Assembly (NCBI RefSeq): GCF_003050925.1
Contig: NZ_QAOV01000011.1
Span: 173,907-237,906 of the forward strand
Source of the DNA: Pseudomonas sp. GV085
GTDB lineage: Bacteria; Pseudomonadota; Gammaproteobacteria; Pseudomonadales; Pseudomonadaceae
Reading direction: 5' to 3'
DNA: 64,000 nucleotides
The position numbers were made by a program, and so were the translations under genes. The notes below the pieces were generated by a model. It ran no database searches, was not told where the DNA came from, and saw nothing but the letters and a program-made list of their open reading frames with translations. This document shows positions 34,617-42,498 of the stretch, one piece after another (the stretch's first letter is position 1; each line of letters starts with the position of its first letter).

Positions 34617-35149
34617 AGCGTTGGTTGATGTTGTTGCCACTGGCGATTTTTCTGGTGGTCGCTGTATTCCTTTACCGTGGGTTGTACCTGGATCCGGCCG
34701 AGTTGCCTTCGGCCATGATCAACAAGCCGTTCCCGGAGTTTTCCCTGCCGACAGTGCAGGGCGACAAGTCCCTGACCCGCACTGACATTCTCGGCAAACC
34801 AGCGCTGGTCAACGTCTGGGGCACCTGGTGCATTTCCTGCCGGGTCGAGCACCCGGTGTTGAACAAGCTGGCCCAGCAAGGCGTGACGATCTACGGCATC
34901 AACTACAAGGACGTCAACGCCGATGCCTTGAAGTGGCTGACGGATTTCCACAACCCGTATGTACTGGACATTCGTGACGACGAAGGCTCGCTGGGCCTGA
35001 ATCTCGGTGTCTACGGCGCACCGGAAACCTTCTTCATCGACGCCAAGGGCATCATCCGCGACAAGTTCGTCGGTGTGATCGACGAACAGGTCTGGCGCGA
35101 AAAACTGGCGGTCAAATACCAGGCGCTGGTCGACGAGGCCAAGCCATGA
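34613..35149 (+). CDS. ccmG: Thiol:disulfide interchange protein CcmG/DsbE
   Basis: Membrane-anchored periplasmic thioredoxin that reduces the haem-binding cysteines of apocytochrome c. The 178-residue product has an N-terminal anchor (residues about 4-20) and active site W-C-I-S-C (Cys73 and Cys76) in VNVWGTWCISC. The GVYGAPETFFID loop carries the cis-Pro. It overlaps ccmF and ccmH by four bases each. Confidence 0.96.
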   Translation: MKRWLMLLPLAIFLVVAVFLYRGLYLDPAELPSAMINKPFPEFSLPTVQGDKSLTRTDILGKPALVNVWGTWCISCRVEHPVLNKLAQQGVTIYGINYKDVNADALKWLTDFHNPYVLDIRDDEGSLGLNLGVYGAPETFFIDAKGIIRDKFVGVIDEQVWREKLAVKYQALVDEAKP

Positions 35150-35619
35150 AGCGCTGGATCGCTGCCGCTGTTCTGGGATTGAGCCTGGCGGGCGTGGCCC
35201 ACGCGGCCATCGACACCTACGAGTTCGCCAAGGAAGAAGATCGCGAGCGTTTCCGCGAACTGACCAAGGAGCTGCGTTGCCCCAAGTGTCAGAACCAGGA
35301 CATCGCCGATTCCAACGCACCAATTGCCGCCGACCTGCGCAAAGAGATTTTCCGCATGCTCGGCGAGGGCAAGGACAACCAGCAGATCATCGATTTCATG
35401 GTCGATCGCTACGGTGATTTCGTCCGCTACAAACCTGCGCTGAACGCCAAGACTGCCTTGCTCTGGTTCGGCCCCGCCGGCCTGTTGCTGGGCGGTGTCG
35501 TGATCATCGCGGTGATCGTCCGCCGTCGTCGCGTGCAACGCGCCGGCACCCCGGGCTCGCTGTCTGCCGAGGAGCGTTCGCGCCTCGACCACCTGTTGGA
35601 TAAAACCAAGAATGATTGA
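35146..35619 (+). CDS. ccmH: Cytochrome c maturation protein CcmH (CcmL type)
   Basis: Thiol-redox protein that handles apocytochrome c before heme ligation. The 157 residues comprise a signal peptide (MKRWIAAAVLGLSLAGVAHA), the LRCxxC motif LRCPKCQNQ (Cys45 and Cys48), one transmembrane helix (FGPAGLLLGGVVIIAVIV), and a charged tail. This is the short form; the TPR part is separate as ccmI. Confidence 0.96.
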   Translation: MKRWIAAAVLGLSLAGVAHAAIDTYEFAKEEDRERFRELTKELRCPKCQNQDIADSNAPIAADLRKEIFRMLGEGKDNQQIIDFMVDRYGDFVRYKPALNAKTALLWFGPAGLLLGGVVIIAVIVRRRRVQRAGTPGSLSAEERSRLDHLLDKTKND

Positions 35620-36814
35620 TTTCTGGCTCGCTGCAGGTCTGCTGCTTCTGGTGGCCCTGAGTTTTCTGTTGATCCCGGTGCTGCGCAGCCGTCGCGCCCA
35701 GCGTGAAGAGGATCGTACTGCCCTGAACGTCGCGCTTTATCAGGAGCGCGTGGCTGAGTTGCAGACTCAGCAGGAAGAGGGCGTGCTCGATGCGGCGCAA
35801 ATGGACGCCGGTCGCGCCGAAGCGGCCCGTGAGTTGCTGGCGGACACCGAAGGTGTCGAAGCGCCGCGGGTGTCGCGTCTGGGCAAACCCTTGCCATTGC
35901 TGGCGGCCGTTCTGGTACCGGTGCTGGGCCTGGGGCTGTACCTGCATTACGGCGCCAGTGACAAGGTTGAGCTGACCCGCGAGTTCGCGCAGGCACCGCA
36001 ATCGATGGAAGAGATGACCAAACGCCTGGAGCGCACGGTTGCCGCTCAACCGGACTCCGCCGAAGGCACGTACTTCCTCGGTCGTACCTACATGGCTCAG
36101 GATCGCCCGGCGGACGCGGCGAAGATGTTCGAGCGCACGGTGAACCTGGCCGGTCGTCAGCCGGAACTGCTCGGCCAATGGGCCCAGGCCCAGTACTTCG
36201 CCGATGGCAAGAAGTGGTCGGACAAGGTCCAGGCTCTGACCGACGAAGCGCTCAAGGCTGATCCGAAGGAAGTCACCAGCCTCGGCCTGCTCGGCATCGC
36301 TGCGTTTGAAGGCGAGCGCTATCAGGAGGCTATCGACTATTGGAATCGCCTGCTGGCGCAACTGCCGCCGCAAGACAGATCCCGCGAGGCGTTGCAAGGC
36401 GGGATTACCCGGGCCACGGAGAAGCTGGTGGCCAGTGGCGGCAAGGTTGCGCAGGCACCGGCGGCCAAGGCCTCGGCACTGCTCAAGGTCAGTGTCGATC
36501 TGGCCGCGGACCTCAAGGCCAAAGTCCAGCCTGGCGACAGCGTGTTCATCTTCGCCCGTGCGATCTCCGGTCCTCCGGCCCCGCTGGCGGTCAAGCGCTT
36601 GACCGTGGCCGACCTGCCGGTGACCGTCGAACTGGGCGATGCCGACGCAATGATGCCGCAATTGAAACTGTCGAACTTCCCTGAAGTCCAACTGGTGGCG
36701 CGCATTTCCCGTGCCGGCAAACCCACTGCCGGCGAATGGATCGGTCGCAGCCAGCCCCTGGCCAGCAGCACCACCGCGCCGCAAACACTGACCATCGACA
36801 GCCCGGACAAATAA
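35612..36814 (+). CDS. ccmI: Cytochrome c biogenesis TPR protein CcmI
   Basis: Apocytochrome c chaperone of the CcmFHI complex. The 400-residue product has two transmembrane helices (residues about 3-21 and 91-110), a cytoplasmic heptad-rich loop between them, a TPR domain (SAEGTYFLGRTYMAQDRPADAAKMFERTV and following), and a periplasmic C-terminal domain. It overlaps ccmH by eight bases and closes the ccm operon. Confidence 0.95.
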   Translation: MIDFWLAAGLLLLVALSFLLIPVLRSRRAQREEDRTALNVALYQERVAELQTQQEEGVLDAAQMDAGRAEAARELLADTEGVEAPRVSRLGKPLPLLAAVLVPVLGLGLYLHYGASDKVELTREFAQAPQSMEEMTKRLERTVAAQPDSAEGTYFLGRTYMAQDRPADAAKMFERTVNLAGRQPELLGQWAQAQYFADGKKWSDKVQALTDEALKADPKEVTSLGLLGIAAFEGERYQEAIDYWNRLLAQLPPQDRSREALQGGITRATEKLVASGGKVAQAPAAKASALLKVSVDLAADLKAKVQPGDSVFIFARAISGPPAPLAVKRLTVADLPVTVELGDADAMMPQLKLSNFPEVQLVARISRAGKPTAGEWIGRSQPLASSTTAPQTLTIDSPDK

Positions 36815-36829
36815 CAGGAAAACGCAATC

Positions 36830-37237
36830 ATGACCGCATTCGCTCGTATCACCCTGCTCAGCGTCGTTATGGGGTTAAGCGCTTGTGCGGTCCAGCAACC
36901 AACGGAACAACAGGCACCACCACCGTTCCCGCCGTCGCAGCCCAGCCCCACGCCATCGACTTCGCCTGTACCGAGCAAACCGAGCATCCCGGCCAAACCC
37001 TCCAAGCCGTTGCCACGCACTTCTGCGAGCTTCGCGCCACCACCCGGGGGCAACAGCCATTGGGATCCGAAGCTTGGTGTGTATGTGCTCGATGACCAGC
37101 CCAATACCTTTTATCGCCAGCGTACCTATTACCGTTGGGATAACGGCTGGAGCCGGTCGATCAGTCCGAAGGGGCCGTGGGAGGAGACGGATATCCACGG
37201 TGTGCCGGGTGGCCTGGGGCGGCAATTCGGGCAGTAG
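36830..37237 (+). CDS. Small proline-rich lipoprotein of unknown function
   Basis: A 135-residue product with a lipoprotein signal (lipobox L-S-A-C, MTAFARITLLSVVMGLSAC). A Pro/Ser/Lys-rich flexible stretch follows (about residues 25-65), then a short C-terminal domain with conserved aromatic residues (LGVYVLDDQPNTFYRQRTYYRWDNGW). Function unknown; it is probably an outer- or inner-membrane anchored protein. It starts 15 bases after ccmI and is followed by a terminator, so it is probably cotranscribed with ccm. Confidence 0.8.
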   Translation: MTAFARITLLSVVMGLSACAVQQPTEQQAPPPFPPSQPSPTPSTSPVPSKPSIPAKPSKPLPRTSASFAPPPGGNSHWDPKLGVYVLDDQPNTFYRQRTYYRWDNGWSRSISPKGPWEETDIHGVPGGLGRQFGQ

Positions 37238-37242
37238 CGAAT

Positions 37243-37268
37243 AAGGCGATCTTCGGGTCGCCTTTTTT
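37243..37268 (+). terminator. Rho-independent terminator after ccm and lipoprotein
   Basis: Nine-base-pair stem AAGGCGATC/GGTCGCCTT (with one G-T pair) capped by a TTCG tetraloop and followed by TTTT. This is a textbook terminator six bases after the lipoprotein stop. Confidence 0.85.
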
Positions 37269-37303
37269 GGGCCTGTTGAATAATCCGGTTCAACCCCAAT
37301 CCC

Positions 37304-37495
37304 TGTAGGAGCTGGCTTGTCGGGTCGCCGCATCGCAGCGAAGGCGGCCTGATAGCCGACCAATTTCCTTCGAATGTACCCAGCCCGACTGTAGGAGCTG
37401 CCGAAGGCTCGGTCCGCGCTCGGGCGATCTTTTGATCTTGTTTGTCAGCAATAAAGCCAAAAGATCGCAGCCTCGTTGCACTCGACAGCTCCTAC
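37304..37495. repeat. Two REP units before the phnM remnant
   Basis: First unit at about 37304-37348 (GTAGGAGCTGGCTTGTCGGG form) and an inverted REP pair at 37390-37495, left arm GTAGGAGCTGCCGAAGGCTC, right arm ending CTCGACAGCTCCTAC. The same order of units recurs at 63448-63604. Confidence 0.8.
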
Positions 37496-37496
37496 G

Positions 37497-37546
37497 GGGA
37501 AATGCGCACGCATGAAGAACCAGGTCGGCCGGTAGGCCGCCTCGGG
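37497..37546. repeat. 50-bp dispersed repeat, copy 1
   Basis: Starts GGAAATGCGCACGCATGAAG and ends CGGCCGGTAGGCCGCCTCGGG. It differs from the copy at 63616-63665 at about two or three positions, and in both places directly follows an inverted REP pair. The phnM remnant begins exactly after it. Confidence 0.75.
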
Positions 37547-37816
37547 CTGCACCTGCGCCGTGAGCTGTGCGGCCTGGACATTTTCAGCGTGTTCCGCGAT
37601 CTGGTGGAAAACCCGCTGGTGCAGTTGGTGTCGGTGATGGACCGCTCGCCGGGTCAGCGCCAGTCAGTACTGGAATCCAAGTACCGTGAGTACTTACCGG
37701 GAGCACGGCGTGAATGTGTCGATGGGCACACCGAACATCGTGCGCGGCGAGTCACACTCGGGTAACGTGGCCGCCGCAGATCAGACCGCATCGGGTCTGC
37801 CGAAGGTCCAGCAAGT
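37547..37816 (+). pseudogene. phnM: phnM remnant (phosphonate C-P lyase pathway diphosphatase)
   Basis: Two PhnM-like segments survive in different frames. The first, LHLRRELCGLDIFSVFRDL to MDRSPGQRQSVLESKYREYL (37547-37697), matches the central part. The second, GVNVSMGTPNIVRGESHSGNVAAADQTASGL (about 37707-37800), matches the conserved MGTPNIVRG.SHSGN motif near the C terminus. The N terminus and roughly 90-100 residues between the two are missing. PhnM normally hydrolyses ribose-1-methylphosphonate-5-triphosphate. phnN follows, as in phn operons, but the rest of that operon is absent here. Confidence 0.8.
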
Positions 37817-37843
37817 ATGGCGACAAGCAACGAGGGTGTTTTG

Positions 37844-38410
37844 ATGTCAGGCAGGTTGATCTATCTCATCGGGCCTTCAGGTTCGGGCAAGGACAGCCTG
37901 CTGGATGCTGCGCGAACGCGGTTGGCCGAACGCGGCTGCCGCATTGTGCGGCGGGTCATCACTCGCTCGGCCGAAGCCGTGGGCGAGGCGGCGCTGGGTG
38001 TCAGTGCGCAGCAATTCGCCGATATGGAGGCCAAGGGCGCATTTGCCTTGAGCTGGCACGCCAATGGGTTGTCCTATGGCATCCCGCGGGAAATCGACGA
38101 TTGGCTAGCCGCCGGGCAGGACGTACTGGTCAATGGCTCTCGGGGGCATTTGCAGAACACGCGCTCGCGCTATCCGAACGTGTTAGTGCTGTTGTTGACT
38201 GTGGATCAAGCAGTACTGCGCCATCGCTTGCTGGAGCGTGGGCGGGAATCGCTGACCGAGATCAATCAGCGGTTGGCACGCAATGCCCGGTTCAGCGAGC
38301 AACTGCTGGCGCAAGACTCGACCGTGCACCTGCTCGACAACTCCGGACAACTTGAGCAAACGGTCGAACGGTTGCTGGCCTGCTTTGACGAGCAACCTCC
38401 ATGTGTCTGA
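37844..38410 (+). CDS. phnN: Ribose 1,5-bisphosphate phosphokinase PhnN
   Basis: Guanylate-kinase-like enzyme that phosphorylates ribose 1,5-bisphosphate to PRPP at the end of the C-P lyase pathway. The 188 residues carry the P-loop GPSGSGKDS and the segment RRVITRSAE typical of the family, with FALSWHANGLSYGIP and VLVNGSR in the kinase core. ATG 37844 (MSGRLIYLIGPSG) has GAGGG upstream; ATG 37817 would add nine residues. It looks intact although the adjoining phnM is ruined. Confidence 0.88.
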   Translation: MSGRLIYLIGPSGSGKDSLLDAARTRLAERGCRIVRRVITRSAEAVGEAALGVSAQQFADMEAKGAFALSWHANGLSYGIPREIDDWLAAGQDVLVNGSRGHLQNTRSRYPNVLVLLLTVDQAVLRHRLLERGRESLTEINQRLARNARFSEQLLAQDSTVHLLDNSGQLEQTVERLLACFDEQPPCV

Positions 38411-38456
38411 CATTGCCGGGAACGAACGACGATGAATTACCTGTGTACGCGCTTAA

Positions 38457-38490
38457 TGTAGGAGCTGGCGCAGCCTGCGATCTTTTGATC
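38457..38490. repeat. REP half-unit
   Basis: TGTAGGAGCTGGCGCAGCCTGCGATCTTTTGATC-like single unit between the convergent genes phnN and the LysR gene. Confidence 0.65.
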
Positions 38491-38509
38491 TTGATTGAGG
38501 GGCTGAAAC

Positions 38510-39391
38510 TTACTTCATCAACAACCCCTGCACATACTCCACGAACGCCCGAGCCTTGGCGCTGGCCATTCTGCCTGTGGGGAACACCGCCCACAGGTCC
38601 AGGTCCGGCAATGCCCAGTCCTTCATCGCTTCCCGGACCGAGCCGTCGGCCAGTTCCGGTGCGAACATCCATTGCGAGGCCATGGTCAGGCCTTGATGAG
38701 CCAGCACGGCTTCACGCAGGCCTTCGGCGGCGTTGACGCGGATCCGGCCGCTGATGTTCACCGACTGCTCCTCGCCGGCCTTGTCGAACCGCCAACTGGC
38801 GCCGCCGCCAAGGCTGTAGACGACTGCCTGATGCTTGCACAGGTCGTCGGGGCAGGTGGGTTCGCCATGTTTTGCGAAGTACGCTGGCGTGCCCAGCACC
38901 ATGCGCCGGCATTCGGCGATTTTGCGGGCGGTCAGGGCAGAGTCGCTCAGCTCACCCATGCGCAGGGCGACATCGACGCCTTCTTCCACCAGATTGACGT
39001 TGCGATCGTCGAGCATCAGGTCGATGTTCAGCTCCGGGTTTTGCTCCAGGAAGGGGCCCAGGTGCGGAACGATGTGCAGCCGGCCGAAGGTGACCGCCGC
39101 GCAGATGCGCAGGTTGCCGGTCAGCCCGCTGGCCGCACCGCGCGCGGCGTTATCAGCCTCGTCGGCTTCTTCGATGGTGCGCTTGGCCCGTTCGAAAAAG
39201 GCCAGCCCGGCCTCGGTGGGCGTCAGGCCCCGGGTCGAACGCAGCAACAGCCGCACCGCCAGCCGCGATTCGAGTTGCGCGATGGTTTTCGACACGGCCG
39301 GCTGGCCGATGTTCAGACGCCGGGCGGCAGCGGAAAACGAGCCGGTTTCCACCACGTAGACGAAGGTTTCCATTGCAGCGAGGCGGTCCAT
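38510..39391 (-). CDS. LysR-family transcriptional regulator
   Basis: A 293-residue LTTR. The N-terminal winged helix-turn-helix (FSAAARRLNIGQPAVSKTIAQLESRL) and the linker helix are typical. The periplasmic-binding-like effector domain spans residues about 90-290 (LRICAAVTFGRLHIVPHL and VDVALRMGELSDSALTARKI), as in the CrgA/AaeR-like subgroup. The effector and targets cannot be told from sequence. The nearest divergent DNA holds only a peroxiredoxin remnant on the same strand and hicAB. Confidence 0.9.
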   Translation of the reverse strand: MDRLAAMETFVYVVETGSFSAAARRLNIGQPAVSKTIAQLESRLAVRLLLRSTRGLTPTEAGLAFFERAKRTIEEADEADNAARGAASGLTGNLRICAAVTFGRLHIVPHLGPFLEQNPELNIDLMLDDRNVNLVEEGVDVALRMGELSDSALTARKIAECRRMVLGTPAYFAKHGEPTCPDDLCKHQAVVYSLGGGASWRFDKAGEEQSVNISGRIRVNAAEGLREAVLAHQGLTMASQWMFAPELADGSVREAMKDWALPDLDLWAVFPTGRMASAKARAFVEYVQGLLMK

Positions 39392-39456
39392 CGGAAGTCC
39401 TTGTAGAGATCAAATGTAGCAGCGAGCCTACTCGCCCCCACAATTGATGAATGGTG

Positions 39457-39607
39457 TCAGTGCGAACCGCGAATTGTATCCAGCATCGCCTCAGGCTCGG
39501 GACGCTGAGTGTAATCCGGGTTGACCTCGGCGTAACGGATCACACCATCTCGGCCGATCACATAACGCCCCGGCATGGGCAGCATCACACTCTGCAAAAC
39601 AACCGAG
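39457..39607 (-). pseudogene. Truncated peroxiredoxin-like (AhpC/TSA) gene, 3' end only
   Basis: On the - strand, the frame ending at 39457 reads M-L-P-M-P-G-R-Y-V-I-G-R-D-G-V-I, then R-Y-A-E-V-N-P-D-Y-T-Q-R-P-E-P-E-A-M-L-D-T-I. This matches the C terminus of AhpC/TSA-type peroxiredoxin-like proteins. The catalytic cysteine domain is missing; upstream sequence turns into the hicAB promoter region. It is a remnant left by the rearrangement that placed hicAB here. Confidence 0.7.
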
Positions 39608-39630
39608 CGTCGTACTGCGAGATTTTGTGC

Positions 39631-39660
39631 TTGAGTAAAGATAACTCTAGGGTTATTTTT
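39631..39660 (+). promoter_or_regulatory. Predicted promoter and operator of hicAB
   Basis: A -35-like TTGAGT (39631-39636) and a -10-like TATTTT (39654-39659) are 17 bases apart. Between and over them lies a 24-base imperfect palindrome (39637-39660; arms AAAGATAACTC and GGGTTATTTTT, centre CTAG, 20 of 24 symmetric positions). It is a good candidate for HicB binding. Confidence 0.5.
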
Positions 39661-39687
39661 AATTGGGCCGGAGCAAGGAGGCTGGTG

Positions 39688-39900
39688 GTGCAGAGCAGGC
39701 TATTGATCAAGGAATTGACGGAGGCAGGTTGGACTTTGGACAGGGTCACTGGCAGCCATCACATCTTCACTCACCGATACAACCCATACACGATCCCCGT
39801 CCCCCATCCGAAAAAGGATTTGCCGATCGGGACGGTCAAGAGCATCAGGAGGCGCGCCGGACTGTACTGCCCGCCAGCCAGTTACGCAGGAGATCCATAA
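39688..39900 (+). CDS. hicA: HicA family mRNA-interferase toxin
   Basis: A 70-residue dsRBD-like toxin that cleaves mRNA. It has the family pattern LLIKELTEAGWTLDRVTGSHHIFTH, with the catalytic His in GSHH, and IPVPHPKKDLPIGTVKSIRRRAG. It starts with GTG 39688 after GGAGG (39677-39681). The hicB ATG overlaps its stop by one base (TAATG), the usual toxin-first order of hicAB loci. Confidence 0.93.
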   Translation: MQSRLLIKELTEAGWTLDRVTGSHHIFTHRYNPYTIPVPHPKKDLPIGTVKSIRRRAGLYCPPASYAGDP

Positions 39901-40304
39901 TGCAATATCCAATCTGTATCGAATGGGGCGATGAGCACACCGCCATCGGTATCCAGATCCCCGATATTCCGGGCGCGGTAACCGCCGGGGATACCTTTGA
40001 AGATGCCTATAACGCTGCTGTCGAAATTGCCCACATCATGCTGCAAGAGATCGCGGCAGATGGAGAGACAATTCCAATGCCGACTTCAGCAGCGGTGCAT
40101 CGTGGTAATCCGGAGTTCGCCGACATGGGCTGGGGAATGCTGGAGCTGGATATTTCGCCGTATATGGGCAAGACCGAGAAGGTCAATGTCACGCTGCCCG
40201 GCTATGTGATCCAGCGCATTGACCGCTATGTGCGCGAGCACAACGTCAAAAGCCGCTCCTCCTTTCTGGCGGATGCGGCGATGGAGAAGCTGGTTCGGCA
40301 ATAA
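39900..40304 (+). CDS. hicB: HicB family antitoxin
   Basis: A 134-residue antitoxin. The N-terminal partial RNase-H-like domain (MQYPICIEWGDEHTAIGIQIPDIPG and GDTFEDAYNAAVEIAHIML) binds the toxin. The C-terminal ribbon-helix-helix (KVNVTLPGYVIQRIDRYVREHNVKSRSSFLADAAMEKL) should bind the operator. The pair probably stabilises this patch of accessory DNA or acts in stress growth arrest. Confidence 0.93.
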   Translation: MQYPICIEWGDEHTAIGIQIPDIPGAVTAGDTFEDAYNAAVEIAHIMLQEIAADGETIPMPTSAAVHRGNPEFADMGWGMLELDISPYMGKTEKVNVTLPGYVIQRIDRYVREHNVKSRSSFLADAAMEKLVRQ

Positions 40305-40319
40305 ATCGGGGGCGCTTTC

Positions 40320-40398
40320 ATTCGCGAGCAGGCTCGCTCCCACAAGGTTAGTGAATAACCTGCAGGAGCGGGGTTGCTCCGGGCGGCGATCCGACGAA
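40320..40398. repeat. REP pair between hicB and the MFS gene
   Basis: Left copy TTCGCGAGCAGGCTCGCTCC with CACAA and right copy GCAGGAGCGGGGTTGCTCC followed by GGGCGGCGATCCGACGA. The two are of different subtypes (short and extended GTGGGAGC class). Confidence 0.75.
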
Positions 40399-40410
40399 GC
40401 TTTTAGCGAT

Positions 40411-41616
40411 CTATGCCGTCACCAGCGAAGCCTTCTGCGAAACACTCAAGAACCGCAACAACGCCAGCAGCGGAAATGCGCTGCCGACGATCACGATCCA
40501 CAACCAGCCGCCCTGTTCGTACACCGCGCTGGCCACCGAAGAGCCAAAGGCGCCGCCGATGAAGATGCTGGTCATGTACAGCGCATTCAGGCGGCTGCGG
40601 CTTTTGCCGTCGAGGGCGTACACCGCACGCTGGCCGAGGACCATGTTCATCTGCACGCAGAAGTCGAGCACCACACCGGTCACAGCCAGGCCGATGACGC
40701 TCCAGGCCGGATGGATAAACGCCGGCAGAAAACTCAGGCTGGCGAACAGCAGGGCGAGCAATGAAGCGATGCGGGTGTGACCGGCATCGGCCAGGCGTCC
40801 GGCGATAGGGGCGGCAATGGCGCCGATGGCGCCCACCAGCGCGAAAATCGCGATCTCGCTTTGCGACAAACCGTGATTGCGCGCCAGCTCCAACGGCACG
40901 GCGGTCCAGAACAGGCTGAAGGTGGCAAACATGCACCCCTGGTAAAACGCCCGCTGGCGCAGCACCGGTTGTTTGCGCAACAGCGTCCACAGCGAGCCCA
41001 GCAATTGGCCATAGGACGCACTGTGATCAGGTTCACGCTTGGGAATGGTCACGGCCAGCACGATGCTGATGGCTGCCATCAATACGGCGGCAATCACAAA
41101 CATCGCCCGCCAGCCGAAGTGGTCGGCCACCACGCTGGACACCGGCCGGGCCAGCAGAATGCCGAGCAACAAACCGCCCATGATCCCGCCCACCACGCGG
41201 CCACGGGTTTCTTCCGGCGCCAGGTGCGCGGCCAGCGGAATCAGGATCTGCACCGAAACCGAACTGAACCCCACCAACAGCGAAATCAGCAAAAACACAT
41301 TCGGCTGATCGGTGAACGCCGCCCCCAGCAGGCTGCCGATTGCCACCAGCGTGGTGATGATCATCAATCGGCGGTTCTCCAGCAAATCCCCCAGCGGCAC
41401 CAGGAAAAACAGCCCCAGCGCATAGCCGATCTGAGTCAGGGAAACGATCAGGCTGGCCAAGGTGTCGGTCAGGCCGATGTCCGGCGCGATCAGTCCGATA
41501 ATTGGCTGCGCGTAGTAGATGTTGGCGACAATGGCGCCGCAGCAGAAGGCGAACAGCAGCACCATGCCTGGGGTCATTGTCGCGGTGCCGTGGGACACCT
41601 GGGTCGCTGGGTTCAT
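40411..41616 (-). CDS. MFS transporter (DHA1-like)
   Basis: A 401-residue inner-membrane transporter of the major facilitator superfamily with about 12 transmembrane helices. The loop-2 motif-A region reads GLFFLVPLGDLLENRRLMI, and the centre has PEETRGRVVGGIMGGLLLGILLARP (motif C-like). The substrate is unknown; drug or sugar efflux is most common for this subgroup. It stands alone, with a perfect inverted repeat 84 bases upstream that could be a regulator site. Confidence 0.88.
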   Translation of the reverse strand: MNPATQVSHGTATMTPGMVLLFAFCCGAIVANIYYAQPIIGLIAPDIGLTDTLASLIVSLTQIGYALGLFFLVPLGDLLENRRLMIITTLVAIGSLLGAAFTDQPNVFLLISLLVGFSSVSVQILIPLAAHLAPEETRGRVVGGIMGGLLLGILLARPVSSVVADHFGWRAMFVIAAVLMAAISIVLAVTIPKREPDHSASYGQLLGSLWTLLRKQPVLRQRAFYQGCMFATFSLFWTAVPLELARNHGLSQSEIAIFALVGAIGAIAAPIAGRLADAGHTRIASLLALLFASLSFLPAFIHPAWSVIGLAVTGVVLDFCVQMNMVLGQRAVYALDGKSRSRLNALYMTSIFIGGAFGSSVASAVYEQGGWLWIVIVGSAFPLLALLRFLSVSQKASLVTA

Positions 41617-41699
41617 AACGGGTCTCGCTGTACGGAAAGGAATGCGCGCAGGCTAATGGGCTGACTGAAACGGCGGAAGTGGGATTGGAGTGATAGCAA

Positions 41700-41718
41700 T
41701 CATTCCATTGCGGAATGA
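41700..41718. promoter_or_regulatory. Perfect inverted repeat upstream of the MFS gene
   Basis: TCATTCCATTGCGGAATGA has 7-base arms around ATTGC and contains ATTCC-N5-GGAAT, the T-N11-A geometry of LysR-type boxes. It lies in the 235-base divergent region between the MFS gene and the DUF5666-like gene. Confidence 0.55.
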
Positions 41719-41851
41719 CTGACGGACGCGTGTGTCGCCCGTCGAAGAGCCTTGCGTCAGAACTATGGAGGTGAATGATACATTCACTTATATCTTGCTC
41801 GATAGCGTGCTTATGTTCTCTCTTACTGTCTTGCCACCGGAGGGCCGTCCC

Positions 41852-42481
41852 ATGAATGTGAAGTTTCGTCAGCTGATTCTCCGCGCTTGTGTCGCTTCCT
41901 TGATCAGCGTATTCAGCGTTGGCCTGGTGCAGGCCGAGGATGCGCCGGGCACGCGCATCGGTGTGCGCGGCGAGATCACCGGTGTCAGCCAGGAGGTTTT
42001 GAAAGTCCATGCCAACAGTGGCGAAAACGTAGTGATCAACCTGAGCAAGGACACCAAGGTCCGCGCCGTGACCCTGGCCAACATCGAAGACATCAAGCCC
42101 GGCAGCTACATCGGCTCTGCGGCCATTCCTCAGGAAGATGGCACCCTCAAGGCCCTTGAAGTTCATGTTTTCCCGCCGGAGCTGGCCGGCAGTGGCGACG
42201 GTCATCGGCCCTTCGATCTGGTCAAGGGCAGCAGCATGACCAACGGCAGCGTCGGCGACCTGGTAGTGAGCAACGGTAGGGTGCTGACAGTCAATTACAA
42301 GGGCGGCCAACAGAAGATCCTGGTGCCGGAGGACGTACCCATCGTCAACCTGGTGCCGGCCGATCGCAGCCTGTTGAAGGTGGGCGTGAAGATCGTGACC
42401 TTTGTCACGCAGGGCGCTGATGGCACGCTCACCGCTCAATCCATCTCGGCGGGCAAGGATGGCGTGACGCCGCCGATGTAG
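41852..42481 (+). CDS. Periplasmic DUF5666-like protein
   Basis: A 209-residue protein with a signal peptide (ACVASLISVFSVGLVQA, cleavage near A-E-D) and a mature part with small beta-domain patterns (GTRIGVRGEITGVSQEVLKVHANSGENVVINLSKDTKV, then IKPGSYIGSAA). This resembles DUF5666/OB-like periplasmic proteins, sometimes annotated beside metal transporters. Function unknown. ATG 41852 has GGAGGG upstream and was chosen over upstream GTGs. Confidence 0.7.
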   Translation: MNVKFRQLILRACVASLISVFSVGLVQAEDAPGTRIGVRGEITGVSQEVLKVHANSGENVVINLSKDTKVRAVTLANIEDIKPGSYIGSAAIPQEDGTLKALEVHVFPPELAGSGDGHRPFDLVKGSSMTNGSVGDLVVSNGRVLTVNYKGGQQKILVPEDVPIVNLVPADRSLLKVGVKIVTFVTQGADGTLTAQSISAGKDGVTPPM

Positions 42482-42498
42482 CGGGAAGTCGCAGAACC

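Noticed and set aside
32061..34640. 859-codon antisense ORF across ccmE-ccmF
   Set aside because: Shadow frame; composition dominated by His, Gln and Arg, and ccmF on the other strand is certain.
37442..37765. 107-codon ORF as an intact small gene
   Set aside because: Its first third is REP sequence, the middle is a PhnM fragment, and the end is out of frame with the rest of PhnM; it is a pseudogene by-product.
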